From Sabethes cyaneus (taxonomy: Eukaryota > Arthropoda > Insecta > Diptera > Culicidae), in assembly GCF_943734655.1 (NCBI RefSeq), contig NC_071354.1, positions 197,902,911-197,966,910 on the forward strand: a DNA stretch of 64,000 nt. Reading direction: 5' to 3'. The notes under the pieces are model-generated. The model made no database searches. It had not been told where the DNA came from and worked only from the letters and a program-made list of their open reading frames with translations. Position numbers and translations under genes: made by a program. Of the stretch, positions 42,421 to 54,299 are shown one piece after another. How positions within the stretch are numbered: the stretch's first letter is position 1; each line of letters starts with the position of its first letter.

Positions 42421-44495
42421 GTGGATTACTTAATCAATCACATAATTCTGTAGACTAGAGCATTCAGAAACAAATAAGACTTATAGTACGAACAAGAATG
42501 GTTGCTTTATGAATTCTTTTGTTGTTTTCTATCACGAAAATCAATCTTGAACATTTTGTGCATATAAACGAGAGTGTATTATGCTTCGTATGTTATAAAA
42601 GCTTATGAATGTTATGAAAGCATACAATAAAAATTATGTTATACCGATACGTATTGGAAAATAGCGAAATCACTTTTTTCCAAAAAAGAAAGCTGACATG
42701 AATCGACAAGGGAATCGCAGTTGAACTGATTTGTCATATTATTGTAAAAACAGTCGACAACGACGCATGCCACAGAACCACGACGACTGTATATGAAACA
42801 GATCATAATTGCACAACTATATTTTCTCTTCTATACAATCTTCGCAGCCTGATAACGATGCCAGACACAAACTGTGCATCAAATACGTTCTGGTGCAAAA
42901 TGTTCTACGAATATACTCTCATACCAAATACGAACCATTCGAAATAATAACATTTGCGGTAGAAAATTACCCTTACGGGTGTTTTTAAATGGTATGAATT
43001 TTTTTAGCTACGAATATAATAAGTTTTACGAATATTTTGTCTTTAAAAACGATACTATGTTTTCAGTGCTTATGGTTGACGTTAGAAGCGTTCTTTCAAA
43101 AGTTTGACAGTGTGCCAGATTTTGTTGGATTTTTGTTCCCTTTGCTGTACAGAAGTGTTTGTTTTATACATTTATCCCACACACGACAGTTTAATTTTTG
43201 TCGGACTTGTTTATGTTCATTTTGTCAGATCTGAGAAACGTCTCTTGGCAACCCTAATAACACAACAAAGGAACTTTGTCAACAACTGTTACGACTTAAC
43301 TATCTAAATCACATAGATAATACGTCATCGTATCCAGTCACCACCGGATGTTTTTCGATATTGGATTTGTTTAGTAACCTTGATCATTTCGCTTCGCACG
43401 AGATGCTGTCAGGATGGTCATTAGTTAACCCGTAGTCCATTTTGGTTGACACGAGTGTGCTCATTTCAGCGCACACTTACGCATCTGTAAATAAAATTTT
43501 ACAGCTTACAGGGCGATCTGTCAAATTTCCAAAGACACTCATTAATTTCAGGTTTAAGTTAACTTGAACTGAGATCAAAACCCGAATCCGCTATTAGTTT
43601 CCTGTACGCTTATTAACTTTATTAACTGATGAGAAGATTATTAATCTAGTTACTAGACAATAGAACGTCTCGGTGGTATTCTTAATAATACAGATGTGAT
43701 GAAAATGATAGACTTATCAAATAATTTGCTTGTTTGTTGATTGGGAACAGGATTAAAGAATGTAGCTTGGTAAATTCACAAGTGTTGCTTAATTTGTTTG
43801 CAAAGTGAAAAATAGCATCGTCTAAAAGCAAGATTTGAGGTTGCAGTCAGTTGATATTCTGATATTCTGATCTGAAGGATTACATTTTTGTTAAGATTAT
43901 TAATTATCCAATCGCATCACTGAAAATGCCTGCGCTAGGTAACCGTTAATCACCCTGAGCTGTAACCCATAAACGGGGAAATTGGCTAACACTGCATGTA
44001 AACAATTCTTTGCACGTTTCTTGGCACTGACTTCTGATGTAACGCAATCAGCTGTAAGCGGATGCGATTGTTCAAGATCATCGAATCCTGACGGTGCAGA
44101 TGGGTTCATTCGTTTCATTCGGTTTTATTACACTACAGTCTGCTGTTGCTCGGATTAAGTAAGCTTGATTTACGCCTTTTGCAGGCAAAAGTTTGCTGTT
44201 TCTTTCTTACTTATGGTCGATTAACGAAAATTTTCTTCAATAATAGAAGTGAAATTAAACACAATTTTATTCATTCTGCCTGCGCGTCGTACATTGAGAC
44301 ACTTCCGCCGTTCGTCCTCAATGCAGCGGTTAGACATTTCGAAATGCGCATTTTCTCGAACCACTATCACCTTCAGCGCAAATCATTGCATCCGACGAAT
44401 GTCACGGTCGTATTACGCCATGATTGTCTTGAAATTTGCAACAAAATTGCTCCCTACGGACGCGTGACTTATTCGGACTTCAGCAATAAACCTAC
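42421..44495. other. Intronic, no element recognised
   Basis: AT-rich to 43300, more balanced nearer the exon. First part of Zasp66 intron 1 in transcription order; enhancers are often found there but no motif was established. Confidence 0.35.
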
Positions 44496-44612
44496 CCGGG
44501 TGATAATAAGCGGCGCATTCAGATCCGTTCCACCGACCAGCCGAATGCCCCAGGGTATTTGCGGAGAATTTCTTCGCAGCGTTACCAGGAAATCATGCGG
44601 CTTTGGACTCAT
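44496..44612 (-). CDS. Zasp66: Zasp66-like exon 1 (start codon and N-terminal PDZ half)
   Basis: 117 nt of coding sequence from ATG (44612-44610) to the donor CCGG|GTAGGT at 44496/44495. It encodes 39 residues beginning MSPKPHDF and including the PDZ carboxylate-binding loop region PWGIRLVGGTDLNAPLIITR. The match to Zasp66 (MSPKLHEF..., TPWGIRLVGG.DL..PLIITKV in Drosophila, from memory) is close, and no other insect PDZ gene I know starts this way. In-frame join to exon 2 completes the domain. The ATG is the first in a T-poor, A-rich leader. Confidence 0.9.
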
Positions 44613-45250
44613 TGTCAAATTGAACACTTTTCACTAGTTAAATTTAACGCTCAATTTAATGACACACTAACGAAAAAAAATCGTATTTTCAATCAGTCGA
44701 AAAAGAATCGGAATTCGCACCCACGGACACGCAAAATCGTTTCGTTTTGCAGATTTCGGGGAAAAAATAAAAACAACCCAAAATATCACAGCGTTTTTCT
44801 CGATTTTTCCTGGCACTCGGTATGTACACTCTTATATCACACTGATGTCGAGTTTTGATTTCCACCACTAAATCGTAGATTATTTTTTTCGTTTGTCGAA
44901 TAGAAGAAAAAGTGCCTTCCACCGTATGGTACACACTAGAATGTTTTCGTTTTCTTTTCAAATCAATCAAACTCGGAAATCGATAAATGAAAGTATTCGC
45001 GACACACTAAATATCCGTTATATTTTTTCCGCTTTCCTGCGAGACCCGTCCGATCGGCCGAAGAAAAAACCACCGTTTGAGTGTAAGAAATTCTCTTTTA
45101 TCTTTCGGCACGGCACTACACGGATTGCTGGCTTACACTCACAGCTTTTGAGCGGACCGAAGGAAAAATAATTCTATTTATTTTAATCGTCAGAAAAGCC
45201 ACTCATGTACTAAAGTCCGTTTGTCGGCGTGCGCCCTGCTCGGACTGGCT
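44613..45250 (-). promoter_or_regulatory. Zasp66: Zasp66-like 5' leader and promoter region
   Basis: The minus strand upstream of the ATG has an A-rich, ORF-poor leader typical of insect 5' UTRs, with candidate initiators such as TCAGTG (plus-strand 44840-44845). The transcription start is not determined. 45220-45620 is GC-richer and carries a 150-codon minus ORF (45190-45642) without motifs, judged chance coding in the promoter area. Confidence 0.45.
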
Positions 45251-45642
45251 ACCGGCTTGCTTGCTTGCTTGCATGGTGGTACCTCGGAGCGCGCGCGATC
45301 ATCCCGCATCATTGGGGGAGGATTTTTCCTCTTGGTCTGTGAAAAACGTGAGAAGATAATGCTGATCGTCATCACAGTTTGGTCGGTGGTGAGTGCAGCA
45401 GCCAGCAGCGTCGAGAGTGCACGAATAATAAACTCTCGGCTGGCGTTGAAAAAATACGCCGAGGGTGCTGCCAAGAAATGATCGTCCGTGCAGTCAGTCT
45501 CAGTGTCGTTTGGCCTGGCCGCTCGTCTGTTGGAAGCGTTAGGACAATTTAAGTGGCCGCAGATTGTGTGCGGTAGCATTTGCGGTGGGGAATTTTGTTG
45601 GCTGTGAAAGTTCATAACAAAAATTGGTGGAATCATTGACAC

Positions 45643-47075
45643 TTTCAGTACTTGGACAAGATTTATTAGACTACCGAACGTGCCCAGCGATTTTATGGGC
45701 TAATTATTTTGGCGAAAATTTCCAATCATTAGTAAAATATGACATGGGAATATAAAATTGAAACAGGATTTCTGGTTTGCTTCTTATTTTATTACCTATG
45801 CTGATTGGCGGTACATTTTGTATTAGTGATAAAATAACCCACAAATTTAGAAAACATGCAAAAAAATCAGAAGGGTTGTATACAAGACACGACGGCATAG
45901 GTGAAGTAGGACTACGCACGTCTCTTTGTAGCGATAGTAGCATGTATCCGTGCAAGAAATAGTCCTACGTCAAAAACAATTTTTTTTGGTTTCAACAGTA
46001 CTTTTTGGAATACTAGTTGATATCAGGCTCGTGTAGGTATAATTAGCATGCGGAAAAATACATCTGTTACTGGTAGTACGACTGTAGATCCGAATTTGTC
46101 AATTTGTCGAATATTGAACTTTGTGTCATATTATGTAGAATATTTTGCGCAAATATTGGCATTCATCACATTAATAATTAAATTGCTACATACGTATGTT
46201 TAGTAAATTTCACATGGGTAATAAATGGCTTGCACGTTTGGAAGTAATTACTGGTGAAAATTGTATGATTTTTACAAGAAAATATTAACTTTCTTTTCAA
46301 ATAATGACGATAACAAGTTACTGTTATCCAGAAAATTAGATTGTTTGAAAATATTTGTCGAACATGTCAAATGTGTAAAAACACTGTAGAAAGAACTATG
46401 ATCAAAACGCTATTTTTGTAGAGTTTGCATAAAAGGTGTTTCTTATTGCTACAACTATAATAGCTAGAAGGTTGCTTTCTTTGGCAAAGTTTTTTATAAT
46501 AACCTCAAACTCTTTGCAGAGCATCGCTAAGCTCTATTTCCTATCTTTTATAAAATACATTTCCTATAAGACTTTTAGGGGGATTGATTATAAAATCGTT
46601 CATACCATAAGAAAGAGTTTTTCGAGAATTCGAGAAAAAAATATTATTTGAATCGCTGAACATCTCTCATTAACAAAATACACTATTCGCCTGCCTCACC
46701 TGTAATGCATGCATCGGCTTTGACTTTTATCACGAACATAACCTCAATGTGAACATCGGAGTTCGTACAAAAATTGAATATTGAACATTGAGTGTGATCG
46801 ATTTAGCAGGTATAGGATGCCCGGGGACGCCAGAAAGTATTCAATATAATATCACCATGAAAAGAAAATAATGTAAAGTACTGTTAGTTGCTACGCACAT
46901 TCAAGCAAACGCGGATCGGACTATTTGACATCGACCTAGGCGACAAAACAAGTATGTACGACGAAGGGAACCTCGGTGCTTGGATGGAACTGCAAATTGT
47001 AGTACTTCGTAGATGGCGATCGTGTGCTACCTGAACAGCTTGAACCCCATAAACTCGGTGATATAGCTCTGCACT
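45643..47075. other. Upstream flank, no gene recognised
   Basis: AT-rich. Contains agtcctacgtca near 45957 with gtaggactacgcacgtct near 45907 in inverted arrangement, perhaps a small MITE of about 65 bp. Confidence 0.35.
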
Positions 47076-47122
47076 GCAGGAAATTTATCGTAAAGTAGAG
47101 AAGATTTACGATAAATTTCTGC
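47076..47122. repeat. Short hairpin, 18 bp stem
   Basis: aaatttatcgtaaa pairs with tttacgataaattt across a 10 nt loop, with gcagg/ctgc closing. Too short for a typical pre-miRNA. Possibly a MITE core. Confidence 0.55.
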
Positions 47123-47794
47123 GCCGGAAAGGCCCAGTTTAAACAAAGGTGTGGAGCTACCAACGAACTGGAAACGGGCTTTGCACTGTTAATATTTTTT
47201 GAAAAATTAAATGTCATGGAAAATGAACCTTTGCGTGGCTTTTTGGGATAGAAACGCTTTTTTTCTGGTTCTAGGAACGAGATTGGTAATGTAAAGGGTG
47301 TCTCACATCAAATTGCACCACGGAAGAAACGGTGTAGAAAATTACCAAATTGACCGATCTTTTTCAAACTTTTAGTCAACAAAATATAGCTTTTGGCATA
47401 TTTGTTTCATTCAACTTCAAAACCATAACCATATGATCGAACCTTACGCTTAACTCCACTCAAAATTATTTGTATAACCTAGCTGGCCCTTCATCTGTAC
47501 GGAAATCCACTTTTTATTCATGTCTTCCTCAGTGTTGAAAAATTCGAGCAGCAAAAAACTCAATGAGATTTCAAGCACATGATATTTCAACCTTGATCAC
47601 AAGCGCCAAACTCACATATGACTTTCTCTCGCTATTATACGCGATGTCCTTTTTGCTATGCGATGTGAACCAAATTCAACTGTGAGCATTTTGCTTAATT
47701 CTTCCACAGCTGGCATTTCATACAACGAACCAGAGAGCGAAAGTGAATCTACTGTCAAAAAAAAAAAAAACGTCAGCAACGACAAATACCGCAC

Positions 47795-47945
47795 ACATTT
47801 ACGCGGTTTTCGGAATTTACGCGGTTTTCGGAATTTACGCGGTTTTTTACGCGGTTCTCGGAATTTACGCGCTTTTCGGAATTTACGCGGTTTTCGGAAT
47901 TAACGCGGTTTTTTTACGCGGTTTTCGGAATTTACGCGGGACGTA
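47795..47945. repeat. Minisatellite, 18 bp unit ggttttcggaatttacgc
   Basis: About eight units, some shortened, lie inside the mariner left half. Because 18 is a multiple of 3, each frame is open and gives IYAVFG or RGFRNL repeats; these ORFs are not genes. Confidence 0.9.
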
Positions 47946-48129
47946 TCCTTCGCGTAAAAAGCGACTTGAGTGTATATGTTATTGTAGCAAAGCAGAATGT
48001 GTGTGAGTTTTGTGCTTCTTGCTATGAAAACAGAGAAAACTCACGCGTGAGTTTTTCTACATAGGATCAAGTTGACATGATTCACAGTTGATTTTGATTT
48101 TTGATGCGTTTTGAGAATTTGACTTTTAA

Positions 48130-48573
48130 CCATCACTGCCTCAGATTTGACCTCCTTGGGATGCTTCCGTAGTGCTTGCTTCATAATAGCTTAGTATTTT
48201 TCGATGGGCCTTAGTTCCGGTGCGTTGGAAGCGCTCATGTCCTTGCGTACGAAAGTGACTCCGTTGGCTTCGTACCACTCCAATACATCCTTTGAATATT
48301 GGCACGAAGGTAGATCCGGCCAGAAGATCATAGGGCCATCGTGTTGCTTCAACAGAGAAGGCAGATGCTTCTGTAAACACTCCTTGAGGTAGATCTGTCG
48401 TTCACAGTCCCGGTAGTCTTCCGAAACATCAAACTTGTGCTGGGTGGTAAAGTACAGTAGCCCCGGAAGCTGTCCGCCTTGACGTAAGTTTCATCATTCA
48501 TGATGAGAGAGTTGAGGATTTTACAGGTGCTTGCGCAAAATAAATCCCCGACGTTCCTTTTCGGATGACGCCA
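48130..48573 (-). pseudogene. DD37E mariner transposase, internally deleted
   Basis: The minus strand starts MASSEKERRGFILRKHL then meets a stop; the helix-turn-helix is lost in a deletion. It resumes LIMNDETYVKADS (first Asp), and after shifts gives GPMIFWPDLPSCQYSKDVLEW (second Asp) and ASNAPELRPIEKY (Glu). From the second Asp to the Glu there are exactly 37 residues, which identifies the ITmD37E family. TAA replaces the usual Trp codon after PIEKY, another inactivating change. Confidence 0.8.
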
Positions 48574-48815
48574 TTTTATTGAATTTACACAATAAACAAT
48601 ACAATGTAAACTACTTCTACTCAAATTTTCAAGAGAAAATAACCAATGGATAATTTTCTACAGCGTTTCTTCCGAGGTGCAATTTGATGTGGAACACCCT
48701 TTAAAATAGCAAAGGAAAAACATAAACACACATGACTAACTAAATTTTCTTTATTAAGTGTCTCAATAGAATCTAAAGATAAATAACAATTAAATTTTTT
48801 CCGCATTAAATTTTT

Positions 48816-48940
48816 CTATCTTTATATATAAAAGTGAACGTGAGTATATGTAAATGTTCCGCCACTACTCCAGAACACCTCGACCGTTCTCCACCAAATT
48901 TGGTACAGATGTTACATGACATAAGGGTATCAGCGCTGGG
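48816..48940 (+). mobile_element. Possible Helitron-like 5' end
   Basis: tctatctttatatataaaag then gtgaacgtgagtatatg ... ccaccaaatttggtacagatgttacatgac resembles the start of a Helitron/Tx-like repeat family widespread in insects (recalled, not searched). Its 3' end (CTRR with hairpin) was not found. A G-run follows at 48949-48960. Confidence 0.35.
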
Positions 48941-48960
48941 GGGTAAAAAGGGGGGGGGGG

Positions 48961-50144
48961 TCCCCAACACGGCAGGCACGCCCAAATAAGTAAAAGTGGC
49001 TACGTTTCTCTTGCATTTAGATCGATTGCATTCGCGCAAGTGGCTGAGATGCAAGAAGATGAGAAGTATGGAGGATGGCGTGCTATGGAGGGGGTGGGTC
49101 ACCGAAGAAGGATATATGGAAAAAGGGTCTGTTTCTCTTCCGTTATCATTTATCATTTATCATTTATCATGGGTAGGAATAATGAGGGGCTGATTCGATG
49201 GGAACCAATAGGAGGAGGGGAAGAGACACGGGAATATGAATGAGTAAAATTTTGAAAATGTATGAAGTGTGTTATACTGCACACGAAGACTATAGAAAAT
49301 CCCCTCAAGTAAGGTGTTTGGGAAGGCTAAGGTGATATACTAGAAAAGCGCTATTTGTAAAGGTCGGGCCACTTGAGTAGTCATGGTTGGGCCACCATAA
49401 TTTTAAGCGCAGAAGTGCAATAATCGCTAGAGAATGTCAGTCACGTTAAATGTGATGAAATAAAGCAAAATTAATACGATAAAAACCTAGACCTTTGTTG
49501 TTTTTTTATTGTAGTTGTACACTTCGGAAAAGGCGATTGTAGCAATATTGATTTTACAAGATCGCCAAAATTTCGCAACAATGCAATAAAAACAGGGTAT
49601 TTAGACCTATATGAGCCGTTGTTCACGGAATTCATTCTTTTCATGTCTCTATATAGAATTTCAATACGTATGTCTTAGATTTTCTGCGGTGGCCCAACCT
49701 GCACAACATGCCCCGACTTTGACAACATTTTTTGCCTTCACGTAAATGCCTATAACATTTTTATTTTTCAAGCAATCAGTTCAAAACTTTCCGGAAATAT
49801 ACTTTATTCTTAGACATTTCCAATGATGTATTTAGATTTCCAAAATTCGTTTTGAAACGAAAACTATGGGGGAATTCCAAAACGTGTCCCAACCACGATG
49901 ACACTCCCCTACATAAACAACATGGTTCTATTTTCAGACTTCTCCGCTTTAGATTTGTGCTGAAGTCTGCCTGACCGATGATGAAGCTTCTTGTGGGGTC
50001 AGTTATGAGAATAGTATAAGCGCGGATAATGAGTATTTCGCTTAATTCATAGTAATACTGCAAAGAACGAAGTGCGGAATACAGAAAAACATTTGAGTCT
50101 TTGACGAAAGCAAAGCAAAGCCGTGGGCGTAAACATCTTTCTAA
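48961..50144. other. No gene recognised
   Basis: Short (TTATCA)n patch at about 49144-49170. ORFs without motif. Confidence 0.4.
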
Positions 50145-50262
50145 AGCCCCAAACACAATGCATACGGATTTTACTACGTTGCGGCAATTTGATAGTTTTT
50201 CCATGGGTTTTCTGTCAAATTTCCGCAACGTAGTAAAATCCGTATGCATTGTGTCTGGGCCT
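50145..50262. mobile_element. 118 bp hairpin MITE, TAA duplication
   Basis: Flanked by TAA at 50142-50144 and 50263-50265. Arms of about 50 bp: agccccaaacacaatgcata / aggcccagacacaatgcata, continuing cggattttactacgttgcgg on both, with only a 17 bp loop. A 3 bp TAA duplication is compatible with PIF/Harbinger. Confidence 0.8.
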
Positions 50263-50265
50263 TAA

Positions 50266-53200
50266 GGCTTGATCCTTCTTTATCGACATCGACATTTATC
50301 TTGTTAGACCAGCATTGTACCTCGAAGCTAACTGGGCGGTTCAAATTAAAATAGTGGTCGAAGTGATAATGTCCATGAAGAGAAAAAGGTTTTGTCATAG
50401 TGGAAAATTTCAGACTCGCACCTAGGTACCTATGTATTTCGTCTGTTTTTTGTCAATGCTCACTTCAAAATAATCAATTATTCACCGGATACTCGACTTT
50501 ACCGTCGATGTTCTTCGATTTCTTGCCCTTCGTGTTACCGTAATGGATCTCTCTGTGACATTCAAGTGCCACGGCGTATGTATTAGTTAGCCATCTGTCG
50601 TAAATATTCGAATTCGATTGTTACAATGGTGATAATGTTGTAATTTATTAGTTAGGAAAAACATCAGCTTAAGGTCACGAAAGTAGCAAACTGACTCAAT
50701 CAGTTGAAATTACACTTGAACCGATAAATTGAATTGATTTTCACCCACAGTTTTATTTTTGGGTATCAGATTCATCGATCATCGGTCGATTGGCTCTGAA
50801 TCACCATTAGTACTTGCGTTAATAGTCCGGTTGTAACGTGAAAAATCCACCATCAAATCAATTAGTTGCATTTTTTTCTTGTATCCGAGTAGAAACCAAT
50901 AAAATCACTTGGCTCTTCCTTAGTTTTTTTTTCTTTTTACTGACAGGTCAGACTGAAACTTATGACGACGAGAACTCATTTTCTCATGAGTAACTGAGCA
51001 ACTTCGAGAGTCAGTCAGTATAGGTACTGATGCTGACAATTGATCGCGTTGATGTGGTGGTATTAGTATTTCACTGACACTTTCGGCTGAACTCAATGAT
51101 TGTTTTGATGTGGGAAAAACCTGTCTGTTGAGTATTTTGATAGTCTCAATCTAACTGCACAGAATTGGATCGACTCAAGGATGGGTAGGTGAGCATTTGG
51201 TCGCTATTAGTTTGTCTGTACGTACATTGTACATCGATTGCTCTTAAAGGTTCCGTGACTAATACGGGCAGTTAAATCTTACTAATAAGATACAGTATAT
51301 TGCTTCTAGTAGCATTGAGTCATTTAATCTTGACGCTGTTGATCCGAATCGAAGACTCGGTCTGTGGTTTAGCTTGTGGATTTATAGATGAGGAGTCATT
51401 GATTTTATGTTCAAACCGTATGCGATGGCGATAAATCACCAACAAAAATTTATTCTATTTTTGGTTGCGACCAGCGACGTGAGGCCATTATTCATAATGT
51501 CGAGTAACATATTTTGTCTCTTATGCTTGGGGATGAATGTTTAGTCTTTGGCTATTTCTGTGCAGAAATACAAAGTTGCACAATGTTATTAACGGTACGC
51601 GGGTATAAAAGGTGATTGTTTTGTGACAGATGGTAGTTCCAACTGAGTATTAAGAAGTCACTTTTCGAAGCTTGACAATAGTGACTTAAAATATTATAAG
51701 TACCAAAAAAGATTTAAGACATGTTTAGAACTATTCTTGTGGGTACACACCATTATAGTCTGTTGATGTTCCCGACTGTTTATGACCATTTGCTCCACAT
51801 TAATGGTGTAAGTTGCCCGAGTGCCAGAGTCAACTGGTATGTTTATAATTTTAAGATAAGATGAGATGAGAAAATGGGGACTAATTTGAACTGTGAAATA
51901 CTTTCAAGTTTATAGTTTATTATGGAATGGACGCCAAAACAGATTGTGAACATTTGACCTTTCAACACTGGTTTGCTAGACTGGTTTAACGACACACAAA
52001 TCCTGTATTTCGTTTGTTAGAGTCCCGCGCTCGGGTAAACGACGTGCAACGGCAAAAGAAAAACAGTCCGTGCGGACCGACCACCTGTTTCCATACTGCA
52101 CAAATGTAGCACCGACACCGAGACATTCCTCCCGACGACGGGAGCAGCTCTTCTAGTGAATCATCAAAATTTATTTCTCAGAAGGTTACATTAATACTAG
52201 GGCAAACAAGCAAGTGGAAAATCGGTTCTGCTCTTAGTAAAGGTGAAACCGACAGAAACAATTTCTGACAGTTTTCCCAGAATCATAAACAGTGAATCAT
52301 TTGTTTGGATGGTTGAAGCTCTCTCTTTAGGAAAAATGTTTACAGATATGTCGAACATTTCTATAGCCAGCATATCAAACTGGTTGAAACGATTTTATCA
52401 AGCAGATGTTGTGCCAGTAGAATATTTGATGACTGGATTCACCAGTTAAATCCAGCTTCCTGGATCGCATATGTATCAAATGAATCCGTTTTCCAAAATG
52501 GCTGCCACTTCCCGAAATGTAGCTATGATAGGGTGTATATCGCGCGCACCCCTCTTTCATTGTAATCTACAGTAAACTGTAATGGCAGCGCGCATTACGC
52601 GAACATAGCGGGAGTAGTGTTGGTAGATTTTGCACCCTCCTTTTCCTGCAACATAATGGTTTTAAATCGTACCGTGGGTTGTTTCATATCTAACAAAGCC
52701 AAAATTTTCATGTTCTATTCCATTTTCGTATAGACATTTACTGCTAGAAGCTACTCTTCTCAAGTAGCAATGCCCAATTCGATCTCCTCAATTTAACGAA
52801 ACTCCCAAGGATATGAGAAATCCATTAAATATATCACCTAAAACGTGTCAACGATACGGTCAGATCAAACCAACTTTGTGTCGGACAAACATTCAGCTTA
52901 TTTTGCTGTGACTCAAAACTGCATCATCTTGTTATTCAAACTTACACATGACAACCACACCGTACACATTGCTTGGGGGCTATAATTATGCGACTGGTCA
53001 CAATGCGACAATCGAAAATAGTTTTGGCGTTAAAATAAAGCAAATTTTCATTGACACTTTGTCCCATCACCCACCCAGCGGGCGGGCGGTGTCACACCGA
53101 CGAACGGCGATGAACGATGCGAACACTCATGCAAACTGCAATCTCGATTTTCTCGTAGTCAGACATTAAATTCCACTTGAAGTGAAGGTATAAGGCAATA

Positions 53201-54239
53201 TTCCTACAACAAGTGCCTGGTGCTCCCCCCGTTGCGCTGCACTGGGTCCGCATCCCATTCTTCTGATTTATTTGTTCGATCCTCGCAGCATCTAGGTAGG
53301 TACGAGTATATACATATAAGCGTTCTGACCTCGTAGCTGCTCTCTCGCTCTGGGGGGAAAACAAAACCATCAGCAGTTTCCACTCGTCGTCGTTTACAAT
53401 TCGAGCGTTTCGATTCAAACGGCCAGAATGTGCCACGCTGACCTATATTTAGCAGGATCAGCCGGTGGCGTACGTGTGCCCGGCGGCGGCCAGAGCGATG
53501 TGGTAGTGTTGTTGTTCTAGGTTAACCGAGACGACTTGAAGGGTCGTCGGTAAACATGGTCAAATCGTTCGACGATCCGTGAGTTCAATTGTAACGTTAC
53601 GAAAACGGTGGAATTTTAATTTGACATCTTGTATTTTCGAGGTAGATTGAGTTTTCACTTCACTTTAAGGCTTCTTCTTTCAAGTTCAAGAGATAAAGAT
53701 CGAGCCAGAAACAACTTTACCCAGGTTTTTATGCTAAGCTTTCACAAATATTTGTAATTTGGTTGTTACTTGTAAACTTCTTTAATGTTAAGGACGTCCG
53801 TGTTATAGCAGAATCAGGTAGCATTTTCTCCTAACTTTTACTGATGTAGTTAGTCAAAACACAACACCAGTAGAGGCACGAAAAAGTGATTCTACAGCAT
53901 GACAACGCTCAGTCTCACGTGCTTCAGATATGGTGACGTCCAATTTATTACCTTTTCTGCTTGATGGCCCGACGTCTGGCTGATGCCGTCAGTTTCTGCT
54001 GATATTAGTATGAACGTGATCATTACTCCTATTAGTATAATAGCATGACCGTCGAAAGAATTCGATATTATTTTTAACATATTTTGTATGTGTGTAAAAA
54101 GCAATTAGCAATTCCATGAAAAAAGACATAAAAATTTAAAAAATGCTCCGATTTTTGTGTACTAATTACGTTAAAAAAAGATTTTTTAGACGCTTGGGTG
54201 CCCCTTTCTGAGTAGATTTAGTCCCAAAACTCGTCATTT
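50266..54239. other. No gene or element recognised
   Basis: Mixed sequence; 52950-53600 is more GC-balanced. Short ORFs only. A relationship to any exon of Zasp66 was looked for on the minus strand and not seen. Confidence 0.35.
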
Positions 54240-54299
54240 TCGCCTATCTTTCTTTCTTTAAAAACTTATATCTTTGTAACCACTGTGAAGATTTTAATA

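Larger units (their letters stand above)
18439..44495 (-). other. Zasp66: Zasp66-like intron 1, 26 kb, transposon-filled
   Basis: Exons 1 and 2 join in phase 0 and together make one uninterrupted PDZ domain (LIITR|VQVNSPAQ), so no coding exon is missing between them. Donor GTAGGT at 44495-44490 and acceptor CAG at 18441-18439. The intron contains more than a dozen transposon relics on both strands. Confidence 0.8.
47294..48701 (-). mobile_element. DD37E mariner element, both termini present, inactive
   Basis: Flanked by TA (47292-47293 and 48702-48703). Terminal inverted repeats of about 50 bp: aagggtgtctcacatcaaat / aagggtgttccacatcaaat, then tgcacc(a/t)cggaagaaac. The transposase is on the minus strand near the right end. 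About 770 bp on the left carry foreign or non-coding sequence including a minisatellite. Confidence 0.85.

Noticed and set aside
45190..45642. 150-codon minus ORF upstream of the Zasp66 start
   Set aside because: No motif, low-complexity patches, lies in the promoter region; not in phase with any splice site leading to exon 1.
47795..47945. CRISPR-like regular repeats
   Set aside because: Contiguous 18 bp units without unique spacers in a eukaryotic transposon; a minisatellite.
47658..48006. Overlapping ORFs with RGFRNL and IYAVFG repeats
   Set aside because: 18 bp minisatellite, open in all frames because the unit length is a multiple of three.
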